DNA of 64,000 bases from JBGSTR01 sp963707135 (GCA_963707135.1 CAVPOY010000001.1:186001-250000); one strand, 5' to 3'. Shown: positions 7,824-15,575, counted from the stretch's first letter. The notes: generated by a model from the sequence alone, not told the origin. Program-made: numbers and translations.

Positions 7824-7858
7824 CCGAGCTCGGCGGGTCCGGTGACATTGGAGCTCGG
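7824..7858 (-). other. Inverted repeat between dioxygenase gene and downstream cluster genes
   Basis: CCGAGCTC (7824-7831) and GAGCTCGG (7851-7858) form 8-bp perfect arms separated by 19 bases, in the gap after the dioxygenase stop on the minus strand. It could be an attenuator, an RNA-processing hairpin or an operator; no U-tract follows. Confidence 0.35.
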
Positions 7859-7917
7859 TCGATCGTTCGGGCTGCGTTGGCCGGCGACCCTCGATCCCGG
7901 CGCGCCTACCTCAGCGG

Positions 7918-8802
7918 TCAAGCCGCTGTCGCTAGGGCGATACTGTCGAGGTAGCGAACCCGGTAGAGGGTGCGTCCCCCGACGGCCTGGTCGTCGTCGA
8001 AGCCGGAACGGTCGTGCAGCACGTTATTGCTCACGAGGCCCTCACCGGCTTGCAGCCTGTGGGTGAATGTGTAGACGTGGCTTTCCGAAAACAAGCGATC
8101 CAAGGCCTGGCGCGCCGCCCGCGTCTCAGGCGTTTCGCGCCAGATTGCGTGACGCTGACGGGCCGTGTAGCGCATGTGAAGACGACCTTTGAGAACTGAG
8201 AACACCGGGCCGACGCTTTCGGGCCGGATGACGACGCCCCGGTCGAGATTCGCCGGAATTCGCAGGGTCTCGGGGTGGCCGAGGGCGACGATGTGGTCAG
8301 GAGACGCATCCCGCAACAGGATGTAGGCGATCTCGTGATCGAGCAGGCGATTCTCGCCACCGACCCGCGCGGGGCGCAGACAGAACAACGTCCAGGCGCA
8401 CACCTGCCGGGTCTCTGGGTTGTAGTAGCCGTCGGTGTGCCAGCTCAAAGCCCTCGATGTGTAGGGAATATAATCGCCCCGCGGATCCCGGGGGCCGCCC
8501 GTCTCGATGCGGCTCAGGGCGTCTGCGTCGGCAAACAGGTTCGAGTCCGCTCGGTGCAGCCCCAGCGCGTGACCGAAGGCCAACAGGTCGACCGGCTTGA
8601 TCTGGGCCGGATCGACGCGGACCAACGCCATGTTGAAGGCCGCGACGCGCCGCGCCAGCTCGGCGCGCTCGGCCCTGGTCGGACTCGAGAGCCGCCGCAG
8701 CTCCACACCGATGTTCGGGGTCCGCGCCCGGTAGGGGCCGAGCTTCGTTTCGCGCCAGGCCAGATAGCTGGCCTCGTCGCGGAGGTCGAAGGGATTCCCC
8801 AT
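7918..8802 (-). CDS. TauD/TfdA-family Fe(II)/2-oxoglutarate dioxygenase
   Basis: A 294-aa protein with the iron-binding facial triad of the TauD superfamily: His122 and Asp124 in SWHTDGYY, and His263 in SNNVLHDRSGF. Arg281/Arg283 in TLYRVRYLD fit the 2-oxoglutarate-binding arginine. Length and motif spacing match the family, which hydroxylates small molecules such as taurine, herbicides, carnitine precursors and amino acids. The substrate is unknown. It is the first gene of the minus-strand cluster that ends with rspA and is divergent from dsrA. A perfect TGCTTA-N6-TAAGCA dyad lies 28-45 bp upstream of the ATG, in promoter position. Context suggests a sulfur-metabolism link, possibly a sulfonate or a modified sulfur compound, but this is inference. 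Confidence 0.82.
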   Translation of the reverse strand: MGNPFDLRDEASYLAWRETKLGPYRARTPNIGVELRRLSSPTRAERAELARRVAAFNMALVRVDPAQIKPVDLLAFGHALGLHRADSNLFADADALSRIETGGPRDPRGDYIPYTSRALSWHTDGYYNPETRQVCAWTLFCLRPARVGGENRLLDHEIAYILLRDASPDHIVALGHPETLRIPANLDRGVVIRPESVGPVFSVLKGRLHMRYTARQRHAIWRETPETRAARQALDRLFSESHVYTFTHRLQAGEGLVSNNVLHDRSGFDDDQAVGGRTLYRVRYLDSIALATAA

Positions 8803-8829
8803 GTCATCTACCCGCAGACGTTAAGGAAG

Positions 8830-8847
8830 TGCTTATATTAGTAAGCA
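8830..8847. promoter_or_regulatory. Operator-like palindrome TGCTTA-N6-TAAGCA
   Basis: Perfect 6-bp arms (8830-8835 and 8842-8847) around TATTAG, an AT-rich dyad 28-45 bp from the dioxygenase ATG. Position and size suit a helix-turn-helix dimer overlapping that promoter. The cognate regulator is not in the window. Confidence 0.5.
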
Positions 8848-8949
8848 TTGACTGACGCGTCACCCGTGCGTAACATCGTCAGCCACTTTACGCAGACGCA
8901 CGCGTCGCGACCGGCTGGAGGACACCCGCTGAGGCGCGCGACCAGTCCA

Positions 8950-8965
8950 TATCCCGAACGGGATA
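8950..8965. promoter_or_regulatory. Palindrome TATCCCG-AA-CGGGATA in the dsr control region
   Basis: Perfect 7-bp arms with a two-base centre, lying 244-259 bp upstream of the dsrA ATG and about 150 bp upstream of the dioxygenase ATG. It is compact enough to be a protein operator and not an RNA hairpin. Which of the two operons it would control is unclear. Confidence 0.4.
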
Positions 8966-9208
8966 GATAGGCGGTTACCGGCCCTCCCGATCGTGGAATA
9001 GGCCGGCCGCGGACTGCTCGCTTAAAGTACCGTGCGACGTTGGGTTCCCGTGTAACAGAAGCAGTGGCAGCAGTGGGTCCCGCCGTCTCCGATTCGAATT
9101 CGATGCGACTTCATGATGTCGCGGCGCTCACGGGTGGGCCCGCGGCTTAGTCAAAACCAGGTTAACTTGGTCCCTTTCCTGAATTAGACAACTAGGAGAG
9201 ACAACGCG

Positions 9209-10462
9209 ATGGCGATCGACAAATACGATACCCCGATGCTTGACCAGCTGGAGAGCGGTCCCTGGCCGAGCTTCATTTCCGGCATCAAGCGTCTGCGTGA
9301 CGAGCACCCCGACGAGCGGATCAATAAGGTTACCAACAGCCTGCTCGGGCAGTTGGAGCATTCATACGAGACCCGTAAGGGTTACTGGAAGGGCGGCACC
9401 GTGTCCGTCTTCGGCTACGGCGGCGGCATCATCCCGCGCTTCTCCGAGGTTGGAAAGGCCTTCCCGGAGTCCAAGGAGTTCCATACGCTGCGTGTCCAAC
9501 CCCCGGCGGGCAACCACTACACGACCGGCATGCTGCGTCAGCTGGCCGATAGCTGGGAGAAGTTCGGGTCGGGTCTGGTGACCTTTCACGGTCAGACCGG
9601 GAACATCATGTTTATCGGCACCGACACGGCGAACACCCAGCACTTCTTCGACGAGATCAACGAGTACGGTTGGGACCTCGGCGGCGCCGGCCCGTGCGTG
9701 CGCACCGCCATGTCCTGCGTCGGCGCGGCCCGCTGCGAGATGTCCTGCACCAACGAGTTGAAGGCCCACCGAATGTTGGTGAACAACTTCACCGACGACG
9801 TCCATCGTCCGGCGCTGCCCTACAAGTTCAAGTTCAAGGTCTCCGGCTGTGCTAACGACTGCCAGAACGCCATCGAGCGCGCCGATTTCGCGGTGCTCGG
9901 CACTTGGCGCGACGACATGAAGGTCGATCAGGCCGAGGTGAAGAACTATATCGCCGACAAGGGCCGTCAGTACTATATCGACAACGTCATCACGCGTTGC
10001 CCGACCCAGGCGCTGTCGCTTAACGACGACGACACCCTTACCGTCAACAACCGCGATTGCGTGCGCTGCATGCACTGCCTGAACGTCATGCCCAAGGCGC
10101 TGCATCCCGGCGACGACAAGGGCGTCACCATTCTGATCGGCGGAAAGCGGACCCTGAAGATCGGCGATCTGATGGGCACCGTGGTGGTCCCGTTCAAGAA
10201 GCTGGAGACCGAGGAGGACTACGAGTCCATGGTCGAGCTCGCCGAGACCATCATCGATTTCTGGGCCGAGAACGGTCTGGAGCACGAGCGTTGCGGCGAG
10301 ATGATCGAGCGTATCGGTCTGGCCAACTTCCTCGATGGCATCGGCATCGAGCCCGACCCGAATATGCTGAGCCACCCGCGCCAGAGCTCCTACATCCGAA
10401 TGGATGACTGGGACGAGGCGGCCGAGGCCTGGTTCGAGCGTCAGGCCGAGGCAGGCAAGTAA
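9209..10462 (+). CDS. dsrA: Reverse dissimilatory sulfite reductase, alpha subunit DsrA
   Basis: A 417-aa cytoplasmic subunit of the siroheme enzyme that oxidises DsrC-bound sulfur to sulfite. The iron-sulfur/siroheme cysteines are visible as C163, C170, C176 and C180 (GPCVRTAMSCVGAARCEMSC). A further KVSGCANDC block and an inserted ferredoxin domain (DCVRCMHC) follow. The C-terminal helical region ends near QAEAGK. The ATG at 9209 follows AGGAGA by eight bases. It is the first gene of the dsr operon. The oxidative direction is inferred from the operon, which has dsrEFH, dsrL and dsrN and no dsrD. A 9-bp-stem hairpin lies between this gene and dsrB. Confidence 0.97.
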   Translation: MAIDKYDTPMLDQLESGPWPSFISGIKRLRDEHPDERINKVTNSLLGQLEHSYETRKGYWKGGTVSVFGYGGGIIPRFSEVGKAFPESKEFHTLRVQPPAGNHYTTGMLRQLADSWEKFGSGLVTFHGQTGNIMFIGTDTANTQHFFDEINEYGWDLGGAGPCVRTAMSCVGAARCEMSCTNELKAHRMLVNNFTDDVHRPALPYKFKFKVSGCANDCQNAIERADFAVLGTWRDDMKVDQAEVKNYIADKGRQYYIDNVITRCPTQALSLNDDDTLTVNNRDCVRCMHCLNVMPKALHPGDDKGVTILIGGKRTLKIGDLMGTVVVPFKKLETEEDYESMVELAETIIDFWAENGLEHERCGEMIERIGLANFLDGIGIEPDPNMLSHPRQSSYIRMDDWDEAAEAWFERQAEAGK

Positions 10463-10472
10463 GCCCCGACGG

Positions 10473-10496
10473 CAGGCGCGGGCCATACCGCGCCTG
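10473..10496 (+). other. Intercistronic hairpin dsrA-dsrB
   Basis: Perfect 9-bp stem CAGGCGCGG/CCGCGCCTG (10473-10481 with 10488-10496) and a 6-base loop, 11 bp after the dsrA stop. No U-tract follows, so it is more likely an mRNA-stabilising or processing structure than a terminator. Confidence 0.55.
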
Positions 10497-10555
10497 TTAC
10501 CGACGAGAGATTCCCGGCGTTTTACCTTAAGTCTTTAAGTATTGGAGGAAAGGCG

Positions 10556-11626
10556 ATGGCAGCGATGCGTGAGCCGATCGAGTCCGGATGTCCCGATCCG
10601 TGGCAGTACCTGCATCCGGTGATGCGAAAGAACTTCGGCATGTGGAAGTATCACGAGCACCCGCGCCCGGGCGTTCTGCGCCATGTTGCCTATAGTGGCG
10701 ACGAAATCTGGACCGTCAAGGTCGGCACCCAGCGTATTCTGGACGTCTTCACCCTGCGCAAGCTTTGTGACATTGGCGACCAGTTCGCCGACGGGTTCGT
10801 TCACTTCACGCTGCGTTCGAACCTTGAATACCTGGTCGCCGATGCCTCCAAGGTCGAGCCCCTGATCAAGGCCGTGGAGGACGCCGGTTTCATCGTCGGT
10901 GGCACCCAGAACTCGGTGGCCATGATCTCCCACACCCAGGGCTGGCTGCACTGCGACATTCCCGGTACCGATGCTTCGGGCGTTGTGAAGTCGATGATGG
11001 ACGAGCTCATCGACGAGTTTAAGCAAGCCAACATGCCCAACCGGGTGCACATCACGACCTCCTGCTGCCAGATCAACTGCGGCGGTCAGGGCGACATCGC
11101 CATCAATATCCAGCACACGAAGCCGCCGAAGATCAACCATGACCTGGTGGCGAATGTCTGCGAGCGTCCGTCCGTCGTGGCGCGCTGCCCGGTGGCGGCC
11201 ATTCGTCCCGCCATGGTCAACGGCAAGCCGTCCCTCGAGGTCGACGAGCGCAAGTGCATCTGCTGCGGCGCCTGCTTCCCGCCGTGCCCGCCCATGCAGA
11301 TCAACGATGCCGAGCACTCCAAGCTGGCGATCTGGGTCGGCGGCAATCACTCCAACGCCCGCGGCAAGCCGACCTTCCAGAAGCTGGTCGCGGCCGGCAT
11401 CCCGAACAACCCGCCGCGCTGGCCCGAGGCGACCGCCATCGTCAAGCGCATCCTCAAGGCCTACAAGGAAGGCGCTCGGGACTGGGAGCGCGTCAACGAG
11501 TGGATCGAGCGTATCGGTTGGCCACGGTTCTTCGAGGAGGTCGAGCTGCCGTTCACCAAGTATCACATCGATACCTGGAGAGGGGCGCGCGCGAGCTTCA
11601 ACGCCTCTTCCTACATCCGCTTCTGA
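10556..11626 (+). CDS. dsrB: Reverse dissimilatory sulfite reductase, beta subunit DsrB
   Basis: A 356-aa partner of DsrA. The siroheme-[4Fe-4S] cysteines are in TTSCCQINCGGQGDIAIN, a further cysteine is in ARCPVAAIRP, and the ferredoxin domain carries ERKCICCGACFPPCPPMQ. In known DsrAB structures the catalytic siroheme sits at the subunit interface and is bound by DsrB, with the second porphyrin site in DsrA less or not active. The start at 10556 has a strong GGAGG ten bases upstream; an in-frame Met three codons on is possible. Length and sequence are ordinary for oxidative-type DsrB. Confidence 0.97.
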   Translation: MAAMREPIESGCPDPWQYLHPVMRKNFGMWKYHEHPRPGVLRHVAYSGDEIWTVKVGTQRILDVFTLRKLCDIGDQFADGFVHFTLRSNLEYLVADASKVEPLIKAVEDAGFIVGGTQNSVAMISHTQGWLHCDIPGTDASGVVKSMMDELIDEFKQANMPNRVHITTSCCQINCGGQGDIAINIQHTKPPKINHDLVANVCERPSVVARCPVAAIRPAMVNGKPSLEVDERKCICCGACFPPCPPMQINDAEHSKLAIWVGGNHSNARGKPTFQKLVAAGIPNNPPRWPEATAIVKRILKAYKEGARDWERVNEWIERIGWPRFFEEVELPFTKYHIDTWRGARASFNASSYIRF

Positions 11627-11662
11627 TAGCGGGCTGGCCCAAATAAACCATTCGAGGTTGTC

Positions 11663-12055
11663 ATGAAGTTCGCACTTCAGATCAACGAGGGACCGTACCA
11701 GCACCAGGCGTCCGACTCGGCGTACCAGTTCGCCAAGGCGGCGCTGGAGAAAGGACACGAGATCTTCCGTGTCTTCTTCTACCACGACGGCGTCAACAAC
11801 TCGACGCGTCTGACGACGCCGCCCCAGGACGATCGGCATATCGTCAACCGCTGGGCGGAGCTGGGCGAGAAGTACGATCTCGATATGGTGGTCTGCGTGG
11901 CCGCGGCTCAGCGCCGCGGCATCGTGGACGAGGGCGAGGCGAGCCGCAACGGCAAGGACGCCACCAACATCCATCCCCAGTTCCGTATTTCGGGACTGGG
12001 CCAACTGGTCGAGGCGGCGATCCAATCCGACCGCCTCGTCGTCTTCGGCGACTGA
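11663..12055 (+). CDS. dsrE: Sulfurtransferase subunit DsrE
   Basis: A 130-aa subunit of the cytoplasmic DsrE2F2H2 hexamer. Cys78 (in VVCVAAAQRRGI) is exactly the position of the sulfur-carrying cysteine of A. vinosum DsrE. The residues around it (AQRRG) and the N-terminal QINEGPYQHQASDSAY block are conserved. DsrEFH accepts persulfide sulfur from TusA and passes it to DsrC. The ATG follows GAGG with a short gap. Ten bases separate it from dsrF. DsrEFH with DsrE Cys78 is a marker of sulfur oxidisers and distinguishes this cluster from sulfate-reducer dsr loci. Confidence 0.96.
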   Translation: MKFALQINEGPYQHQASDSAYQFAKAALEKGHEIFRVFFYHDGVNNSTRLTTPPQDDRHIVNRWAELGEKYDLDMVVCVAAAQRRGIVDEGEASRNGKDATNIHPQFRISGLGQLVEAAIQSDRLVVFGD

Positions 12056-12065
12056 GGGGAAAGTC

Positions 12066-12476
12066 ATGTCGGAAATCGTGAAGAAATTCATGTACCTGAA
12101 CAGGAAGGCCCCCTATGGAACCATCTACGCGTGGGAGTCGCTGGAGGTCGTTCTGATCGGCGCCGCCTTCGACCAGGAGGTCAGCGTGATGTTTGTCGAC
12201 GATGGCGTCTATCAGCTCACAAAGCGCCAGGACACCAGCGGGATAGGGATGAAGAACTTCTCGCCGACCTACCGCACGCTCGGCGATTACGAGGTCAAGA
12301 ACATCTACGTCGACCGTGCGTCCATGGAGGCGCGCGGCCTCACCCAGGAGGATCTGGTCGAGATCGCGTGGGAGGACTTCGAGACGGAAGAGGAAGTGGA
12401 GAACATCGTCGAGGTGGTCGATTCGGCTCGCGTGGCGGAGCTGATGGAAGAGTCCGACGTGGTCTTCAGCTTCTAA
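12066..12476 (+). CDS. dsrF: DsrEFH complex subunit DsrF
   Basis: A 136-aa DsrE-superfamily subunit, structurally like DsrE/TusC but without an active-site cysteine. The N-terminus (KKFMYLNRKAPYGT, YAWESLEVVLIGAAFDQEV) is typical DsrF. A Shine-Dalgarno GGGGAAA sits just before the ATG. It packs with DsrE and DsrH to form the 2:2:2 hexamer. The C-terminal tail is acidic (EDFETEEEVENIVEVV). It is spaced ten bases from each neighbour, so it is certainly co-translated with dsrE and dsrH. Confidence 0.95.
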   Translation: MSEIVKKFMYLNRKAPYGTIYAWESLEVVLIGAAFDQEVSVMFVDDGVYQLTKRQDTSGIGMKNFSPTYRTLGDYEVKNIYVDRASMEARGLTQEDLVEIAWEDFETEEEVENIVEVVDSARVAELMEESDVVFSF

Positions 12477-12486
12477 GGGGAATTCG

Positions 12487-12795
12487 ATGAGCATCCTGCA
12501 TACCGTCAACAAGTCTCCGTTCGAGCGGAATTCGCTGGATTCCTGCTTGAAGTTCGCCCGGGCGGGCTCCGCCGTGCTGCTGTTCGAGGACGGCGTCTAC
12601 GCGGCCCTGACTGGCACCAGCGCCGAGGCCCAGGTCAAAGGCGCGCTCGACAATCTCAAGGTCTACGTGCTCGGCCCGGACCTCAAGGCCCGGGGCTTCT
12701 CGGAGGAGCGCGTGATTACAGGCATCAGCGTCGTGGACTATGCGGGTTTCGTGGACCTTTCCACGGAGTACGCCAAGGTCCAGGCCTGGTTGTAG
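12487..12795 (+). CDS. dsrH: DsrEFH complex subunit DsrH
   Basis: A 102-aa TusB/DsrH-family subunit. Cys20 (LDSCLKFARAGS) matches the conserved DsrH cysteine. The remainder (AVLLFEDGVYAAL, VYVLGPDLKARG) is the expected fold. It completes the sulfurtransferase hexamer and contacts DsrC. The ATG at 12487 follows AAGGGGAATTCG. The gap to dsrC is 35 bp and contains a small hairpin that presents the dsrC ribosome binding site in its loop. Confidence 0.95.
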   Translation: MSILHTVNKSPFERNSLDSCLKFARAGSAVLLFEDGVYAALTGTSAEAQVKGALDNLKVYVLGPDLKARGFSEERVITGISVVDYAGFVDLSTEYAKVQAWL

Positions 12796-12808
12796 TTTCT
12801 TACTCAAC

Positions 12809-12828
12809 TGAAACCAACGGGAGTTTCA
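12809..12828 (+). promoter_or_regulatory. Hairpin presenting the dsrC ribosome binding site in its loop
   Basis: TGAAAC (12809-12814) pairs perfectly with GTTTCA (12823-12828), leaving the 8-base loop CAACGGGA. This holds most of the CGGGAG Shine-Dalgarno, immediately before the dsrC ATG at 12831. The weak AU-rich stem with an exposed loop may help translation or respond to temperature or protein; this is inference. Confidence 0.45.
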
Positions 12829-12830
12829 AA

Positions 12831-13169
12831 ATGGCAGACACGATCGAAGTCGAAGGCAAGCAGCTGGCGGTGGACGAGGAAGGCTATCTGGCCAACCTGA
12901 ACGATTGGGTCCCCGGCGTCGCCGGTGTCATGGCCGCCCAGGACGGACTGGAGCTGACCGACGAGCACTGGGACATCATCAACTTCCTGCGCGAGTACTA
13001 CGAGGAGTACCAGATCGCCCCGGCCGTTCGCGTGCTGACCAAGGCGGTCGGCAAGAAGCTGGGCAAGGACAAGGGCAACAGCAAGTACCTCTACAGCCTG
13101 TTCCCCTACGGTCCGGCCAAGCAGGCGTGCCGTTTCGCGGGCCTTCCGAAGCCGACCGGCTGCGTCTGA
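12831..13169 (+). CDS. dsrC: DsrC, trisulfide-forming sulfur carrier
   Basis: A 112-aa DsrC with both redox cysteines on the C-terminal arm: Cys100 (AKQACRFAG) and the penultimate Cys111 (TGCV), the defining CX10C pattern. It accepts sulfur from DsrEFH at the last cysteine, presents it to DsrAB for oxidation to sulfite, and is recycled through the DsrMKJOP complex. The N-terminal block (EEGYLANLNDWVPGVAG) and LTDEHWDIINFLREYYEEY are conserved. It contrasts with the cysteine-free paralogue at 5633-5971. A hairpin holds its Shine-Dalgarno, and a strong hairpin lies just after its stop, arguing for separate control of its mRNA dose. Confidence 0.97.
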   Translation: MADTIEVEGKQLAVDEEGYLANLNDWVPGVAGVMAAQDGLELTDEHWDIINFLREYYEEYQIAPAVRVLTKAVGKKLGKDKGNSKYLYSLFPYGPAKQACRFAGLPKPTGCV

Positions 13170-13179
13170 CCGCACGGTC

Positions 13180-13213
13180 ACCGGGTGGCAAGGCCGTCGG
13201 CCGAGCCCCCGGT
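13180..13213 (+). other. Strong hairpin immediately downstream of dsrC
   Basis: Composite stem: ACCGGG (13180-13185) with CCCGGT (13208-13213), then GGC/GCC, then GGCC/GGCC closed by a GTC loop, with small internal bulges. It starts 11 bases after the dsrC stop and lacks a U-tract. It probably protects the dsrC 3' end or reduces read-through into dsrM. Confidence 0.5.
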
Positions 13214-13244
13214 TGCTGAACAGATCCACTGAGGTAGCGGTAGC

Positions 13245-13976
13245 ATGTCGTTTCTGACGGGTCTCTACGCCTTCCTGTTTTATTTCGCGGCCGTCGTTCT
13301 GGTTGCGGGGCTCGCCTACAAGGTCGTGCAGTATGCACGCACCCCGGCACCGCTGAAGATTCCGACGACGCCGGCACCGACGACCCGCACGGGCGTGGTG
13401 TTCCGGATGGCCCGCGAGGTCGTGCTGTTCGAGAGCCTGTTCCGCGGCAACAAGTGGACCTGGATCTTTGGCTGGGTTTTCCACTTCGGCCTGTTCCTGG
13501 TGACGCTGCGCCACCTTCGCTACTTCATCGAGCCGGTCTGGCTCCCGATTCAACTGATACAGCCGTTTGGTATCTACGGCGGAATCGCGATGGTCGTCGG
13601 TCTTGCCGGACTCTGGTCGCGGCGCTTCCTGGTCGACCGCGTGCGTTACATCACAGGGCCGTCCGATCATCTCATCTTGGCCCTTCTGATCCTGATCGGC
13701 TGCACCGGGCTGCTGATGAGCTTCGTCGTTCACACCGACATAGTCGCCGTCAAGGGCTTCTTCATCAGCCTGTACAGCTTCAGGCCCCAGCCTCTGCCTG
13801 CTGACCCGGTGCTGCTCGCTCACCTGACGTTGGTGCTGGCGCTGATGATCATTTTCCCCTTCAGCAAGCTGCTCCATGCGCCCGGGCTCTTCTTCAGCCC
13901 CACGCGCAACCAGGTCGACGATCCGCGCGAGCGTCGTCATGTCGCCCCCTGGGCGAAGCGGCTCGAGCAGAGCTAG
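13245..13976 (+). CDS. dsrM: DsrM, cytochrome b subunit of the DsrMKJOP complex
   Basis: A 243-aa NarI-like membrane protein with about five transmembrane helices (first FLTGLYAFLFYFAAVVLVAG). Candidate haem b ligands are the histidines in WVFHFGLFLVTLRHLRY and KLLHAPG. It exchanges electrons between the quinone pool and DsrK at the cytoplasmic side. The ATG is preceded by GAGG with a rather long gap. It is followed after 44 bp by dsrK; the gap carries a 12-bp perfect palindrome GCTCGATCGAGC (13976-13987), whose first base is the last base of the stop codon. Confidence 0.93.
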   Translation: MSFLTGLYAFLFYFAAVVLVAGLAYKVVQYARTPAPLKIPTTPAPTTRTGVVFRMAREVVLFESLFRGNKWTWIFGWVFHFGLFLVTLRHLRYFIEPVWLPIQLIQPFGIYGGIAMVVGLAGLWSRRFLVDRVRYITGPSDHLILALLILIGCTGLLMSFVVHTDIVAVKGFFISLYSFRPQPLPADPVLLAHLTLVLALMIIFPFSKLLHAPGLFFSPTRNQVDDPRERRHVAPWAKRLEQS

Positions 13977-14020
13977 CTCGATCGAGCGGGAACGCAGCGG
14001 TTCGAATACGAGGTTGAATC

Positions 14021-15563
14021 ATGGCCAAGGCAGCTTTCGACGTCCCGGAGCTAACCCAGTACCTCGAGGTTCCGGCGGTCACGCCGGACACCATGTCCCA
14101 CAGCGCTCCGTTCGTCTCGAAGCCGGAATTCCAGGCACCTCTTGGATTCCCGGGCGAGCTGGTGGACGACTGGCAGGCGAAGGCCATCGACAAGATGGGC
14201 GAGCTGCTCGGCAAGTACCGCTCGCTTAGGGTTTATTTGGACTCCTGCGTCAAGTGCGGGTCCTGCACGGACAAGTGCCACTATTACCTCGGTACCAAGG
14301 ACCCCAAGAACATGCCGGTGGGCCGCCAGGACCTTATGCGAAAGGTCTACCGGCGGTACTTCACGCTGGCCGGGAAGCTATTCCCGAAATTGGTCGGCGC
14401 AGCCGATTTCACCCAGGAAGTGCTGGACGAGTGGTATAGCTACTTCCATCAGTGTTCCCAGTGTCGCCGTTGCTCGGTGTTCTGCCCCTATGGCATCGAC
14501 ACGGCTGAGATCTCCATGGCGGCTCGGGAGATCATGGACAGCATCGGCGTCGGACAGAAGTACTGCAACGAGATCATCGGCAAGGTCTACAAGATCGGGA
14601 ATAACCTCGGCCTGCCCGGACCGGCTTTAGAAGACACCCTCGAGGGGCTCGAGGAGGACGTCCTCGACGATACCGGGGTCGCGGTCAAATACCCGCTCGA
14701 CCAGGAAGGCGCCGAGATCCTGCTGGTGACGCCGTCCGCGGACTTCTTCGCCGAGCCGCACGTCGACGGTCTGATCGGCTACGGCAAGGTATTCCACGAG
14801 GCCGGGGTATCCTGGACGCTGTCCACCCACGCCTCCGAGGCCGCCAACTTCGGCATGTTCATCGGCTCCTACGAGAACATGCGGCGGGTGGCCCAGCGCA
14901 TCCGCGAGGCGGCCATCAAGCTCAAGGTCAAGCGCATCGTTTTCGGCGAGTGCGGCCACGCCTGGCGGGTCGCCTACAGCTTCCTGAACACCCTGGCGGG
15001 TCCCTGGGACTTCCTCGATCCCGCGCTACCCGGTGCCCCAGCACATCTGCGAGTTCACCTACGACCTGATCCGGCAGGGCAGACTGAACTTCGACAAGTC
15101 GCAGAACGACGACATGGTGCTGACCTATCACGACAGCTGCAACGTCGCTCGTGCCTCGCGGATGGGCGACACGCCCGGCGGTCAGTTCGAGATCCCGCGG
15201 GCGATCATCAGGTCCGTCTGCAACCACTACTACGACATGGACGAGGATACGATCCGCGATCGCACCTTCTGCTGCGGAGGTGGCGGCGGTTTGCTGACCG
15301 ATGACCTGATGGAGCTGCGCGTCAAGGGCGCCAAGCCGCGCGTCGAGGCGCTGAACAATGTCATGTCCGAGAAGGGCGTGACCCACATGGCCGCGATCTG
15401 CGCCATCTGCAAGAGCCAGTTTACCAAGGTGCTGCCCTACTACGGGATGGACATGGACCAGATCGTCAGCGTGCACCAGCTGGTGTCGAACGCCATCGTC
15501 CTGACCCCGGGGCCCGATGACGAGGAATCTGACGACGACGAGGCCGAGTCTGACGACGATTAA
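14021..15563 (+). CDS. dsrK: DsrK, HdrD-like iron-sulfur subunit (single-base frameshift in this sequence)
   Basis: The catalytic cytoplasmic iron-sulfur subunit of DsrMKJOP, thought to reduce or reload the DsrC disulfide/trisulfide. The first frame gives two ferredoxin motifs (CVKCGSCTDKC and CSQCRRCSVFCPYG) and ECGHAWR. Around 15020-15026 the reading frame breaks. After DFLDP the expected RYPVPQHICEF continues only in the next frame, which then supplies HDSCNVARASRMG, the CCGGGGGL CCG-domain motif and AICAICKSQF to the stop at 15563. One extra base (about 15023) explains everything. No slippery heptamer is evident and the rest of the operon is intact, so a sequencing or assembly error is the likely cause; real inactivation cannot be excluded. 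The C-terminus is a run of acidic residues. Confidence 0.9.
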
Positions 15564-15575
15564 CCGATCCCGAGA

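Larger units (their letters stand above)
8803..9208. promoter_or_regulatory. Divergent control region between dioxygenase cluster and dsrA
   Basis: This 406-bp non-coding stretch separates two divergently transcribed operons and must carry both promoters. It holds two dyads (8830-8847 and 8950-8965) and a self-complementary ATTCGAAT at 9092-9099. dsrA has a good ribosome binding site, AGGAGA, eight bases before its ATG. No unambiguous sigma-70 box pair for dsrA could be chosen by eye. Confidence 0.55.

Noticed and set aside
5633..9208. CRISPR array next to the Cas6-like gene
   Set aside because: No regularly spaced direct repeats of 25-40 bp occur here or elsewhere in the window; only single dyads are seen.
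10535..12091. 518-aa antisense open frame opposite dsrB and dsrE
   Set aside because: The opposite strand carries conserved dsr genes with cysteine motifs; the antisense frame has no recognisable domain or ribosome binding site.
15010..15040. Programmed ribosomal frameshift in dsrK
   Set aside because: No slippery heptamer or suitably placed downstream structure, and DsrK is a single continuous frame in known operons; an indel is simpler.
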